Shown piece by piece: positions 24,787 to 33,772 of a stretch of DNA of 64,000 bases. Origin of the DNA: Stutzerimonas stutzeri (GTDB lineage: Bacteria; Pseudomonadota; Gammaproteobacteria; Pseudomonadales; Pseudomonadaceae). A model generated the notes under the pieces. The model saw only the letters and a list, made by a program, of their open reading frames with translations, did no database searches and was not told where the DNA came from. The translations under genes were made by a program, and so were the position numbers. The stretch spans positions 1,922,001 through 1,986,000 of the forward strand of contig NZ_JAGQFP010000002.1 in assembly GCF_019090095.1 (NCBI RefSeq), in the 5' to 3' direction. Each line of letters begins with the position of its first letter. The stretch's first letter is position 1.

Positions 24787-25434
24787 ATGCGACGAAGCCT
24801 TACATCACTGCTGCCCGTATCGCTCGTTCTGTTGTTGACCGCCTGCGTCAGTCAGCCCGAGCAGACCGAAGCCCCAATCGTCCCGAAGGGTTTCGCCTTC
24901 AGTTTCCCTGCCGAGCTGCCGGACGCGGAGACCGATGCCCAAGCCGATTCCAGCGAGCCTACCGAACAACAGCTGCGAGAGCTCGCTGACGAACAAAGCT
25001 ACGAACTCCCCGCGCTGGCCGACAGCGTGCTGGAGCTCGGCTTCAAGCTGGTTGGCACCCCATATCGCTACGGTGGCAGTTCGACCAAGACAGGCTTTGA
25101 CTGTAGCGGCTTCGTGGGCTTCCTGTTCCGCAAGGAAGCTGGCATCGACCTGCCGCGCTCGACCCGCGAGATGATCAATCTGGACGCACCCAAGGTCGCG
25201 CGCAGGGATCTCGAGCCAGGCGACGTGGTGTTCTTCAACAATCGTGGCCGCGGGCGGGTCACTCACGCCGGCATCTACATCGGCAATGACCAGTTCATCC
25301 ACTCGGCCAGCCGCCGCAGTGGCGGCGTGCGTGTCGATAGCCTGGACGAGGCCTACTGGCGTTCCAGCTTCATACAGGCCAAGCGGATTCTGGCGCTTGC
25401 CCACGATTCCAGTGCCGTGCCCACTCATCACTGA
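24787..25434 (+). CDS. NlpC/P60 peptidoglycan endopeptidase lipoprotein, first of two
   Basis: This 215-residue C40-family hydrolase has a lipobox leader (MRRSLTSLLPVSLVLLLTAC). The catalytic Cys lies in FDCSGFVGF, the His in VTHAGIYIG, and a third polar residue in FIHSAS. It likely cuts peptidoglycan cross-links or peptides at the outer membrane. An acidic, Gln-rich linker (about 30-75) separates the anchor from the domain. A close paralogue follows 83 bases later. Confidence 0.9.
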   Translation: MRRSLTSLLPVSLVLLLTACVSQPEQTEAPIVPKGFAFSFPAELPDAETDAQADSSEPTEQQLRELADEQSYELPALADSVLELGFKLVGTPYRYGGSSTKTGFDCSGFVGFLFRKEAGIDLPRSTREMINLDAPKVARRDLEPGDVVFFNNRGRGRVTHAGIYIGNDQFIHSASRRSGGVRVDSLDEAYWRSSFIQAKRILALAHDSSAVPTHH

Positions 25435-25517
25435 CCGCTGAAACAACGCTGCGCCGGGCTTGCATCCGCAAACGCATGCCGGCAGAGTGATGGCTCATTT
25501 GCCTGGACCGCTCTGTC

Positions 25518-26045
25518 ATGCTTCTTCTGGCCCGATTCCTGACCGTCTTGGTGACCGCCGTTCTGGTAACCGCTTGTTCCAGCAGGGCGCCGGTCGAGCC
25601 GACGGTCGTCGCGCCCCGGCCGGTGCAGCAGTATTCCGGAACCGCCGAAGATGTGCTGTTCACCGCCTTGGGGCTGGTCGGCACCCCTTATCGCTACGGC
25701 GGCAATACACCCGACGGTGGCTTCGATTGCAGCGGGTTGATCGGCTATGTCTACCGCGGTGCGGCAGGCGTCGCGCTACCGCGAACCACTCGTGAAATGA
25801 ATGCGATGCACGGTCTGACGGTAAAGCGCGACGCGTTGAAATCCGGCGACTTGCTGTTCTTCGCCACCAGTGGCGGACGCCAGGTCAGCCATGCCGGCAT
25901 CTATGTGGGCGAAGGGCGTTTCGTCCATGCGCCATCGACTGGCGGAACCGTACGCCTGGATAGTCTTTCCAACCGTTATTGGCAAAAAAGCTATCTCAGC
26001 GCCAAGCGCGTTCTCGATAGCGAGCGCCTCGCGCGCAATCCGTAG
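25518..26045 (+). CDS. NlpC/P60 peptidoglycan endopeptidase lipoprotein, second copy
   Basis: This 175-residue paralogue of the preceding gene has the same lipobox design (VLVTAC) and domain with FDCSGLIGY, VSHAGIYVG and FVHAPS, but a shorter linker. The two are probably transcribed together. Having adjacent copies suggests differing substrates or expression, which the sequence does not settle. Confidence 0.9.
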   Translation: MLLLARFLTVLVTAVLVTACSSRAPVEPTVVAPRPVQQYSGTAEDVLFTALGLVGTPYRYGGNTPDGGFDCSGLIGYVYRGAAGVALPRTTREMNAMHGLTVKRDALKSGDLLFFATSGGRQVSHAGIYVGEGRFVHAPSTGGTVRLDSLSNRYWQKSYLSAKRVLDSERLARNP

Positions 26046-26154
26046 CGGTTGCGCCTGGTCGGATGCCGGACCGCTGCGCTCTTGCTTCTTCCAGGCCAGA
26101 GGGGTGGCACGCCTCGCTGGCGGTTGCGTTCTGCTGGCGATTCGAGGCTCTCCC

Positions 26155-26475
26155 ATGGCGCCGATTCTGCGACTTCCGGACCAGCCTGACGCCTGCGAGC
26201 TCTGCCTGCGCCAGGCGCCGCTGACTCGCCATCATCTGATCCCCAAAGCTCTGCATGGCAAGACCTACGTGCGCAAGCGCTTCGGCAGGGAGGCGCGGAT
26301 CACCGCCACCTTGTGGGTTTGCCGGCCCTGTCATAACCAGATCCATCGCCTGTTCAGCGAGAAGGAATTGGCGCTCACCTTCAACAGTCGCGACGCCTTG
26401 TTGAGTGATCCGCGCTTGCGCACCTTCGTCGACTGGCTGTCCACCAAGCCTGCCGGATTCGTGCCGCGCCACTGA
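26155..26475 (+). CDS. HNH endonuclease-fold protein
   Basis: This 106-residue protein carries a CELC ... RHHLIPKAL His-rich region and a CRPCHNQIH segment, the metal-binding pairs of an HNH fold. Length and motifs resemble small standalone HNH proteins conserved in pseudomonads. The ATG at 26155 has GAGG seven bases ahead. No mobile element is nearby, so a role in homing is unlikely; function is unknown. Confidence 0.75.
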   Translation: MAPILRLPDQPDACELCLRQAPLTRHHLIPKALHGKTYVRKRFGREARITATLWVCRPCHNQIHRLFSEKELALTFNSRDALLSDPRLRTFVDWLSTKPAGFVPRH

Positions 26476-26619
26476 TCGGCGAGCCGGAATATCTGGAAAT
26501 ACAACGAGTTTGACATTGGTCAGGTGTCGAATTGTCGCACTTTGGCTATGATCGCCGCCCCAACTTCTCGGGTGCGCTAACCGCGCACGAACCGTTCCCT
26601 CTTAAGCATCTGGTGTCCC

Positions 26620-27885
26620 ATGCCTGAAATACTTCAGTACGTGCTGATCGGCCTTGCCGTGGCCGCTCTGCTCGGTGTCGTCCTCGAAGAAATAACCCAT
26701 GTGAACAAAGCCAAGGTCACGCTGTTTTTTGGCACCCTGGCGTGGATCTTGTTGTTCGTCTTCTCGCCTGTCGGCGCCGAGCGTGAGCGGGTGCTGACGA
26801 GTCTCAACGAGAACATTGCGGAAATCGCCGGCCTCTGGATCTTCCTGGTCGCGGCCATGACTTTCGTGGCGTACCTGAACAAGAAAGGGATGATCGAAAA
26901 CCTGATCTACCTTTTGCTGCCCAAGCAGATCAGTGAGCGGGCGTTGATGTTCCTGACCGCGGCGTTCTGCTTCGTGTTCTCCTCGCTGGCGGACAACATC
27001 ACCGCGACCCTGGTCTCGATCACCCTGATCCTGTCGCTCCGGCTCAGTGCCGAGAAGACCATCAAGTACGCCGCCCTGGTGGTCTTCGCGGTGAACTCGG
27101 GCGGGGTGGCGCTGATCACTGGCGACGTCACTACGCTGATGATCTTTCTGGCTGGCAAGGTCAAGATCCTGCAGTTGCTGCTGCTGGCATTGCCGGCATT
27201 TCTGGCCGTCATGCTGCTGGCGGCCATGCTGTCCCTTGGCATGAGCGGGCAGGTGCTGGTGAAAAATCATCGCACCGATGTGCGTCGGGTCGATGTCGCC
27301 ATCGCGCTGATCTTTTTGTGCACCATCCTGTGCACCATCGCCGGCAACTTCTTCTTCCAGATCCCACCCGTGCTGACCTTCCTCACCGGACTGTCGGTGA
27401 TGTTCCTGGTGGCGCGCTTTTTCAGTGACGACATCGAGACCGATCCGATCCTGGAATACGTGCGTCAGGTCGAGTTCGAGACACTGCTGTTCTTCCTGGG
27501 CATTCTCCTGCTGGTCGGCATGCTCAAGGAAATTCACGTGCTCGACGGGCTGGTGCGCATCTACGACCAGGTGCCGGCCGTCCTGGCCAACTACCTGATG
27601 GGCGTGCTGTCCGCCATGATCGACAACGTGCCGCTGACGGCTGCATTGCTCAAGTCGGGACTGGAAATGGGAATCGCCGAGTGGATGGTCCTGACGTATT
27701 CGGTCGGGGTCGGCGGCTCGTTGCTGGTGATCGGTTCCGCCGCAGGTATCGTCGCCATGAGCAAGGTGTCGGGGCTGACCTTCGGTAGCTACCTGAAGTA
27801 CAGCCTGTACCTGTTCATCGCGTTCAATCTCGGCTTCGCCGGGGTCTACCTGACAGGTCTGGCGGTTGCCGGCACGCTCGGCTAA
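26620..27885 (+). CDS. nhaD: sodium:proton antiporter NhaD
   Basis: This 421-residue inner-membrane antiporter exchanges cytoplasmic Na+ for external H+. It belongs to the NhaD/ion-transporter (IT) superfamily. Eleven or so membrane segments are visible, with the FSSLADNITATLVS and SAMIDNVPLTAALLK charged motifs placed symmetrically in the two halves. Its presence together with the sodium pump oadGAB downstream suggests sodium cycling. Confidence 0.92.
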   Translation: MPEILQYVLIGLAVAALLGVVLEEITHVNKAKVTLFFGTLAWILLFVFSPVGAERERVLTSLNENIAEIAGLWIFLVAAMTFVAYLNKKGMIENLIYLLLPKQISERALMFLTAAFCFVFSSLADNITATLVSITLILSLRLSAEKTIKYAALVVFAVNSGGVALITGDVTTLMIFLAGKVKILQLLLLALPAFLAVMLLAAMLSLGMSGQVLVKNHRTDVRRVDVAIALIFLCTILCTIAGNFFFQIPPVLTFLTGLSVMFLVARFFSDDIETDPILEYVRQVEFETLLFFLGILLLVGMLKEIHVLDGLVRIYDQVPAVLANYLMGVLSAMIDNVPLTAALLKSGLEMGIAEWMVLTYSVGVGGSLLVIGSAAGIVAMSKVSGLTFGSYLKYSLYLFIAFNLGFAGVYLTGLAVAGTLG

Positions 27886-27937
27886 ATACTGTCTGGCGGC
27901 GCCGCAGCCCACTAACCGTTGGGGTGGGCTGTGGCGT

Positions 27938-28741
27938 TCACCAGTGCAGATTGAAGTGCGAGCCGAGAACGAACTCGCCGTCCAACAGGTCCCAGCGCTC
28001 GACGCAGGCTGTCTTGCCGTTGCCCGCGTGCAACTTCAAGCGGTTGAAAGAGTTGGGCGAGGTCCCGCGAACCCTCGACGACAGCGTGGTGCCGGCCTGC
28101 ACCATCCAGATTTCGCGCGACAGGCCAGGATACTGCCTGGATAGCGGCAGCACATAGGGCAGATGAATATGCCCGCCCATCACCAGATCCAGCCCCTCGT
28201 CAGCCCAGCGATGCAGCGCGTCGTCGGCGTTGTGCTGCAGGTTGCTCAGGTCGCTCAGCACCATCGCGCCAAACGGCTGATGCGCCACGACAATGCGCAG
28301 CTTGTGCGGATCGGTTCGCCTGAGTCGTTGCGTCACCGCCACGACCTGTTCCTCGCTGACCCGGCCATCCTTGTGGCGACGCGGGTGCGTGGTATTGAGC
28401 CCGATGACCAGGGCGTCATCGTTCTCGTAGGTGGGTTCGAGGTCGTCTCCGAAGTGCCGGCGGTAGTTTCGGTAGGGCATCAGGAAACGGGCAAAAACGT
28501 TGTACAGCGGAATGTCGTGGTTACCCGGGATCACCAGGGTCTCGCCGATCCCGTGGCCGCGCAGCCGCTGGACGAACGCTTGCGCAGCGGCGAACTGCTT
28601 GGCTCTGGCCCGCTGGGTGATGTCGCCGGAAAAGATCAGCAGATCGGCACTGTGTTCCCGCACATGGTCTTCCATGGCTTGCACGACGGCGGATTGCTCG
28701 GTACCGAAGTGAGTGTCGGATATCTGCACGATGGTCGTCAT
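27938..28741 (-). CDS. calcineurin-like metallophosphoesterase
   Basis: This 267-residue phosphoesterase has the metal-binding series SDTHFG, SGDITQ, GNHDIP, AHQPFG and GGHIHLP. It may act on cyclic nucleotides (CpdA-like) or other phosphodiesters; the sequence does not decide. The ATG at 28741 fits the typical start MTTIVQISDTHFG. It is convergent with nhaD and divergent from the cobalamin riboswitch. Confidence 0.85.
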   Translation of the reverse strand: MTTIVQISDTHFGTEQSAVVQAMEDHVREHSADLLIFSGDITQRARAKQFAAAQAFVQRLRGHGIGETLVIPGNHDIPLYNVFARFLMPYRNYRRHFGDDLEPTYENDDALVIGLNTTHPRRHKDGRVSEEQVVAVTQRLRRTDPHKLRIVVAHQPFGAMVLSDLSNLQHNADDALHRWADEGLDLVMGGHIHLPYVLPLSRQYPGLSREIWMVQAGTTLSSRVRGTSPNSFNRLKLHAGNGKTACVERWDLLDGEFVLGSHFNLHW

Positions 28742-28913
28742 GGGCGGGCGTCTTCTCGTCGAGGCTGAACGGGATGGGGCATTGTTGCATTCGAAGGCCA
28801 GAAACGCCTGACGGTTCCGGCAAAATGCCAGTGGTGGTGCTCGCACCCTGCTGTCGGGGCGTTGCGAATGCTCAAGGTTGCGCTGCGCAGAGCCTTCGAC
28901 TACCCTCCGCGCT

Positions 28914-29110
28914 GCTTCAGGTACCGCTGGCTAAACGCCAGGGGTGAAACAGGGAAGCCGGTCCATTCTTTCGAAGACTCCGGCGCTGCCCCCGCAACGG
29001 TAGGCGAGACAGGAACCGCACACAGCCACTGTGCTTCAGGCATGGGAAGGCGCGGTTTCGGGATGCTGCAACGCGTCCGCTCGCAAGCCCGGAGACCGGC
29101 CTGTCGCTTC
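28914..29110 (+). promoter_or_regulatory. cobalamin (B12) riboswitch
   Basis: Conserved core motifs are GGGAAGCCGGT (28952-28962), CTGCCCCCGCAACGGTA near 28986-29002, AGCCACTG (29024-29031) and AAGCCCGGAGACCGGCCT (29085-29102). It precedes btuB. Downstream, TCTCCGTC at 29172-29179 is perfectly complementary to GACGGAGA at 29213-29220, which contains the btuB Shine-Dalgarno. A stable hairpin (29197-29203 with 29209-29215) could compete with that pairing. This points to translational control. The exact boundaries are approximate. Confidence 0.9.
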
Positions 29111-29228
29111 CACGGCAGTGCGGCGGGCGCTGATCGGGGTGCGGCTGCCTGTACCTGCACTCCCTTCGCTTTCTCCGTCTGCCCTTATCGACTGTTGTCG
29201 TGCGGCGGGCACGACGGAGACCTGAACC

Positions 29229-31082
29229 TTGATTGGCAAGCCTCGTTTCAAGCCAGCGACCTGTGTGTTGCTCGGCAGTTTTCCCCTGTTCGGCGGCCCG
29301 TTGGCTGCCGCTCCGCTGGCCCTGCAGCAGGAGGTTGTCACCGCGACGCGTACTGCGCAGACGGTTGAACAAAGCCTTGCGGCCGTAACTGTCCTCGACC
29401 GTGAGCGGATCGAACGGAGCCAGGCCGCCTCCGTGCCCGAACTCCTCAAGCAGGTGCCGGGCGTCTCGTTGACCAACTCCGGTGGGCCCGGCAAGAACAC
29501 CTCGCTGTTCATGCGCGGTAGCGAGTCCGACCATGTGTTGGTGCTCGTCGATGGCGTCAAGATCGGCTCGGTCACCGGCGGTGGCGCCGCGCTGCAGGAC
29601 TTTCCGCTGGAGCTGATCGAGCGCATCGAAGTGGTTCGCGGCCCGCGGTCCAGCCTGTACGGCTCGGAGGCCATCGGTGGCGTGATCCAGATTTTTACGC
29701 GCAAGGGGCAAGGGGAGGGCGCCAAGCCTTTCTTCTCGGCGGGCTATGGTACTCACGACAGCTACAGCGGCAGCGTCGGCGTGACCGGGGGTGATGGTCG
29801 CGGCTGGTACAGTCTGGCCGCCAGCGGTTCCGATACCGACGGCATCAATGCCAAGTCGGTGCAGACCAGTGGCTACGAGAACGACGCGGACGGCTATCGC
29901 AACCTGTCCGCTACCCTGAGCGCAGGTTATCGCTTCGACAACGGCCTGGAGCTGGACGCCAACGTCCTGCGTGCCAAATCCCATAACGACTACGACAGCG
30001 TCAACAGCAAGCGCACGGCGGGCTTCGGCGCCAATGCCGATGGCGAATCCCTGGTGTACGGTACCCGGGCGCGCTTCAATCCGGTCGATCATTGGGGCGT
30101 CACGTTGCAGGCCGGGCGCAGCGAGGACAATTCCGATGCGTATCAGGACGGGCGCTTCTACTCACGCTTCGACAGCCGACGCGACAGCCTGAGCTGGCAG
30201 AACGATATAGAGCTGGCGGCCGGCCACACCCTGACGCTGGGCGTCGATCACCAGCACGACGAAGTCGACAGCACCGCGGTGTACGCCGAGGACTCACGTG
30301 ATAACGATGGCTACTTCGCCCAGTACTTGGGCCAGGCCGGACGTCATGACTGGCAGGTTTCGCTGCGCCACGACGACAACGAGCAATTCGGCCAGCACGA
30401 CACCGGCAATATCGGCTACGGCTACGGCTTCACTGACTGGCTGCGCGGCACCATCAGCTACGGCAGCGCCTTCAAGGCGCCGACGTTCAACGAGCTGTAT
30501 TACCCCGATTACGGCAACCCGAACCTGGAAGCGGAGACGTCTCGCAGCCTCGAGATCGGGCTTGGTGGACAGCACGGCTGGGGACACTGGGCCGTTAACG
30601 CCTATCGCACGGTGATCGATGACCTGATCGCCTACGACGCCAGCAGTTTCGGACCGGCGAACGTGCAGGAGGCGCGCATTCGTGGCGTCGAGCTGGTCGT
30701 TGGAAGCCAGTTGATGGGCTGGGACTGGAACGCCAATTACAGCCTGCTGGAGCCGGAAAATCGCTCCGCTGGCGCCAACCGTGGCAATGAGCTGACGCGC
30801 CGCGCCAAGCAATTGTTCAACCTCGATGTCGATCGCCGCCTCGGTGCCTTCAGCGTCGGTGCCAGCCTGCATGCGGAGGGGCAGCGCTACGACGATCTGG
30901 CCAACCAGAACGAGCTGGCCGGCTACGCCACGCTGGATCTGCGCGGCGAATACCGCGTGAGCCCCGAGTGGCGAGTGCAGGCACGTGTCGCCAACCTGCT
31001 GGATGCCGATTACGAGACCGCGCGTGGCTACAACCAACCGGGCCAGGCGGCCTACCTCACCGTGCGCTACCAGGCGCTTTGA
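29229..31082 (+). CDS. btuB: TonB-dependent vitamin B12 receptor BtuB
   Basis: This outer-membrane transporter imports cobalamin using TonB energy. The 617-residue protein has a leader followed by QEVVTATR, a TonB-box/plug region. The plug domain carries VPELLKQVPGVSLT and RGPRSSLYGSEAIGG, and a 22-strand barrel ends in LTVRYQAL. The TTG start is chosen because it sits 8 bases after GGAGA and no in-frame ATG gives a signal peptide; the non-ATG start suits repressed expression. It is preceded by the cobalamin riboswitch. Confidence 0.92.
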   Translation: MIGKPRFKPATCVLLGSFPLFGGPLAAAPLALQQEVVTATRTAQTVEQSLAAVTVLDRERIERSQAASVPELLKQVPGVSLTNSGGPGKNTSLFMRGSESDHVLVLVDGVKIGSVTGGGAALQDFPLELIERIEVVRGPRSSLYGSEAIGGVIQIFTRKGQGEGAKPFFSAGYGTHDSYSGSVGVTGGDGRGWYSLAASGSDTDGINAKSVQTSGYENDADGYRNLSATLSAGYRFDNGLELDANVLRAKSHNDYDSVNSKRTAGFGANADGESLVYGTRARFNPVDHWGVTLQAGRSEDNSDAYQDGRFYSRFDSRRDSLSWQNDIELAAGHTLTLGVDHQHDEVDSTAVYAEDSRDNDGYFAQYLGQAGRHDWQVSLRHDDNEQFGQHDTGNIGYGYGFTDWLRGTISYGSAFKAPTFNELYYPDYGNPNLEAETSRSLEIGLGGQHGWGHWAVNAYRTVIDDLIAYDASSFGPANVQEARIRGVELVVGSQLMGWDWNANYSLLEPENRSAGANRGNELTRRAKQLFNLDVDRRLGAFSVGASLHAEGQRYDDLANQNELAGYATLDLRGEYRVSPEWRVQARVANLLDADYETARGYNQPGQAAYLTVRYQAL

Positions 31083-31128
31083 GCCGAGGCGCGGGTATCT
31101 CGCCCGCGCCTACCGAAGGAGACATGCA

Positions 31129-31701
31129 ATGATCAAGCTTGCCCCGCGGCACCAACTGCTGGTCGGAGTAGCCCTAATGGCATTGATGGCGATGACCCGC
31201 GGTCAGCACTTCGCCAGCGTCAATCTGCCCAGCGCATCCTGGGCGGTGTTTTTTCTCGCGGGCGTGCTGCTGCAGCCGAAGTGGAGCTTTCCGGCGCTGT
31301 TTCTCGAGGCATCGCTGCTGGATTTCGCCGCCATCCAGTGGACGGGCATAAGCGACTGGTGCATGTCGCCGGCCTACTGGATGCTCGCCCCGGCCTACGG
31401 TTCGTTGTGGCTGGGCGGTCGGCTCTACGCCCGTTGGCACCGCGACCAGCCGAGCAGCCTGGCCCGGCTGGCGTTGTGCGTGATGGCGAGCGCCTTGGTG
31501 TGCTACCTGTTCTCCGGCGGTGGCTTCCTCTATTTCTCCGGTCGCTATCCGGAACCGAGCCTGACGCTACTGGCCGAGCGGATCGGTCACTATTACCCGC
31601 ATTACCTGGCGACCCTGGCGTTGTATGTCGGTACGGCTGCAGTGCTGTTCGTCGGCCTGCGTGGCTGGAAGGCCAAGCGTGAAGGGGAGGCTCAGGCATG
31701 A
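31129..31701 (+). CDS. uncharacterised membrane protein in the cobalamin operon
   Basis: This 190-residue protein has about five hydrophobic segments (for example LLVGVALMALMAM, WAVFFLAGVLLQP, LARLALCVMASALVCYLF, YLATLALYVGTAAVLFVGL). It has an AAGGAGA ribosome site and ends with a four-base overlap on cobO. It lies between btuB and cobO, so a role in corrinoid or cobalt uptake is plausible. Its topology is reminiscent of small substrate-binding membrane proteins, but I recognise no family motif. Confidence 0.75.
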   Translation: MIKLAPRHQLLVGVALMALMAMTRGQHFASVNLPSASWAVFFLAGVLLQPKWSFPALFLEASLLDFAAIQWTGISDWCMSPAYWMLAPAYGSLWLGGRLYARWHRDQPSSLARLALCVMASALVCYLFSGGGFLYFSGRYPEPSLTLLAERIGHYYPHYLATLALYVGTAAVLFVGLRGWKAKREGEAQA

Positions 31702-32309
31702 ACGAGTCCCCCGACCGCGACGCGCGCCACAAGGCGCGAATGCAGCGCAAAAAGGCGGTCGTCGACCAGAAGATCGCCGAGGCGCAGGACGAATACGGCC
31801 TGTTGCTGGTGCACACGGGTAACGGCAAGGGCAAGAGCAGCTCGGCGTTCGGCATGGTCGCGCGGGCGCTCGGCCATGGCATCAAGGTCGGGGTGGTGCA
31901 GTTCATCAAGGGCGCGGCGAGTACGGGTGAAGAGACCTTCTTCCGCCGCTTCCCCGACGAGGTGCGCTATCACGTGATGGGCGAGGGTTTCACCTGGGAG
32001 ACCCAGGATCGCCAGCGCGACATCGCCAAGGCGCGCGAAGCCTGGGCCGTGGCAGCCGAGTTGCTCGCCGATCCGCAGATCGGTCTGGTGATACTGGATG
32101 AGCTGAACATCGCCCTGAAGTATGGCTACCTGGAGCTCGAGCCGGTGCTCGCCGATATCGAGTCGCGGCCGCTGCTGCAGCATGTGGTGGTCACCGGTCG
32201 CGGCGCACCGGCGGGTCTGGTCGAGGCGGCGGATACCGTCACCGAGATGAGCCTGGTCAAGCACGCCTTCAAGGCGGGCGTGAAGGCGCAGAAGGGCGTC
32301 GAATTCTGA
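31698..32309 (+). CDS. cobO: cob(I)yrinic acid a,c-diamide adenosyltransferase
   Basis: CobO attaches the 5'-deoxyadenosyl group to reduced corrinoid, using ATP. The 203-residue protein has the P-loop TGNGKGKSSSAFG near 37-49, VVQFIKGAASTGE and LDELNIALKYGYL, typical of the BtuR/CobO family. It overlaps the preceding membrane protein gene by four bases. Confidence 0.95.
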   Translation: MNESPDRDARHKARMQRKKAVVDQKIAEAQDEYGLLLVHTGNGKGKSSSAFGMVARALGHGIKVGVVQFIKGAASTGEETFFRRFPDEVRYHVMGEGFTWETQDRQRDIAKAREAWAVAAELLADPQIGLVILDELNIALKYGYLELEPVLADIESRPLLQHVVVTGRGAPAGLVEAADTVTEMSLVKHAFKAGVKAQKGVEF

Positions 32310-32336
32310 TGTCGGCGATCAAGCCATTGGCGGTCC

Positions 32337-32410
32337 CTTACATAGGGTGGATGACGCTTTTTTCATCCACCATCGGCGCAATCGGTGGATGGGGGAAGCG
32401 TCTCCACCCA
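32337..32410. repeat. hairpin repeat inserted between cobO and cobB
   Basis: GGTGGATGA and TCATCCACC flank a short T-rich loop at about 32346-32371. A further GGTGGATG ... CTCCACC arrangement follows to about 32410. This resembles dispersed intergenic repeats of pseudomonads. It lies in a 170-base gap, the only sizeable one inside the otherwise tightly packed cob block. Confidence 0.6.
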
Positions 32411-32479
32411 ACGATGCTGCGCGGCGCTGCGGCGCGTGGGCGAAACGAGAGGTCGCGATGACCGGCTGGAAAGACCGCG

Positions 32480-33772
32480 ATGGCCACTAGAACCTGCCCG
32501 GCGCTACTGATCGCCGCGCCCGCGTCCGGCCAGGGCAAGACCACCGTGACGGCTGGCCTGGCACGCTTGCACAGGCGTCAGGGCAAGCGGGTACGGGTGT
32601 TCAAATGCGGACCTGATTTTCTCGACCCGATGGTGCTGGCGCGGGCCAGCGGTCACCCGGTCTACCAGCTCGATCTGTGGATGGTCGGCGAGGCGCAGAG
32701 CCGGCGGTTGTTGTGGGAGGCGGCCGGCGAGGCCGACCTGATCCTGATCGAGGGCGTGATGGGGCTGTTCGATGGGACGCCGTCGGCTGCCGATCTGGCC
32801 CGGCACTTCGGTATCCCGATTCTTTCGGTGGTGGACGGGTCGGCCATGGCCCAGACGTTCGGCGCCTTGGCCCACGGCCTGGCGAGCTATCAAGCGGATC
32901 TGCCATTCGCCGGCGTGCTCGCCAACCGCGTCGGCAGCAGCCGCCACGGGGAGATCCTGCGCGATTGCCTGCCGCCGCACATCGGCTGGTTCGGTGCGCT
33001 GCCGCGCAGTGAGACGGGCCATCTGCCGAGTCGCCATCTGGGATTGGTGCAGGCGCAGGAACTGGCTGATCTGGATGCCCGTCTCGATGCGGTGGCCGAT
33101 GCGCTGCAGGCCAGTGCCGACAGCGAACTGCCGGCCCCGGTGTGCTTCAAGCCAGCCGACCCCATCGAGCTGCCGCCTCTGCTGCAAGGGGTGCGAATCG
33201 GGGTGGCGCGCGATTCGGCATTCGCCTTCATCTACCAGGCCAACCTCGATATCCTGCGCGCGCTTGGCGCCGAGTTGCTGTTCTTTTCGCCGCTGCGTTA
33301 TGCGCGGCTGCCGGCGGTGGACAGCCTGTATCTGCCTGGCGGTTACCCGGAGCTGCACATGCAGGCGCTTACCCGCAATCTGCCGATCGGCAATGCCATC
33401 CGCGCGCATCATGCGGCCGGCAAGCCGATCCTCGCTGAGTGTGGCGGCATGCTCTATTTGCTCGACGGCCTCACCGATCAGGACGGCGTCCGCGAAGCGA
33501 TGCTTGGATTGTTGCCAGGTGAGGCCCGGTTGCAGTCACGACTCACGGCGCTGGCGTTGCAGGAAGTGGAGCTGCCGGAGGGCCGTCTGCGCGGGCACAC
33601 CTATCATCACTCGTCGCTTGAGACAGCGCTGCAGCCGGTGGCGTATGGGCAGTGCCCGAACTACAAGCGCACCGCCGAAGCGGTGTATCGGCAGGGCCGG
33701 TTGACCGCCAGCTATATCCACCTGTATCTGCCCTCGGCACCGGAGGCAGCCGCCGCGCTGTTTCGCCCATGA
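32480..33772 (+). CDS. cobB: cobyrinic acid a,c-diamide synthase
   Basis: CobB amidates the a and c side chains of (hydrogeno)byrinic/cobyrinic acid using glutamine. The 430-residue protein has an N-terminal ATP-binding domain (ASGQGKTTVTAG near 14-24, KCGPDFLDP). The C-terminal glutamine amidotransferase domain contains LPGGYPELH, AECGGMLYLL (nucleophilic Cys) and the C-terminal His in SYIHLYL. It overlaps bluB by four bases. Confidence 0.95.
   Translation: MATRTCPALLIAAPASGQGKTTVTAGLARLHRRQGKRVRVFKCGPDFLDPMVLARASGHPVYQLDLWMVGEAQSRRLLWEAAGEADLILIEGVMGLFDGTPSAADLARHFGIPILSVVDGSAMAQTFGALAHGLASYQADLPFAGVLANRVGSSRHGEILRDCLPPHIGWFGALPRSETGHLPSRHLGLVQAQELADLDARLDAVADALQASADSELPAPVCFKPADPIELPPLLQGVRIGVARDSAFAFIYQANLDILRALGAELLFFSPLRYARLPAVDSLYLPGGYPELHMQALTRNLPIGNAIRAHHAAGKPILAECGGMLYLLDGLTDQDGVREAMLGLLPGEARLQSRLTALALQEVELPEGRLRGHTYHHSSLETALQPVAYGQCPNYKRTAEAVYRQGRLTASYIHLYLPSAPEAAAALFRP

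Noticed and set aside
26602..27912. A 436-codon open frame opposite nhaD
   Set aside because: It is rich in Gln/His/Asp with no domain and mirrors a clear transporter gene.
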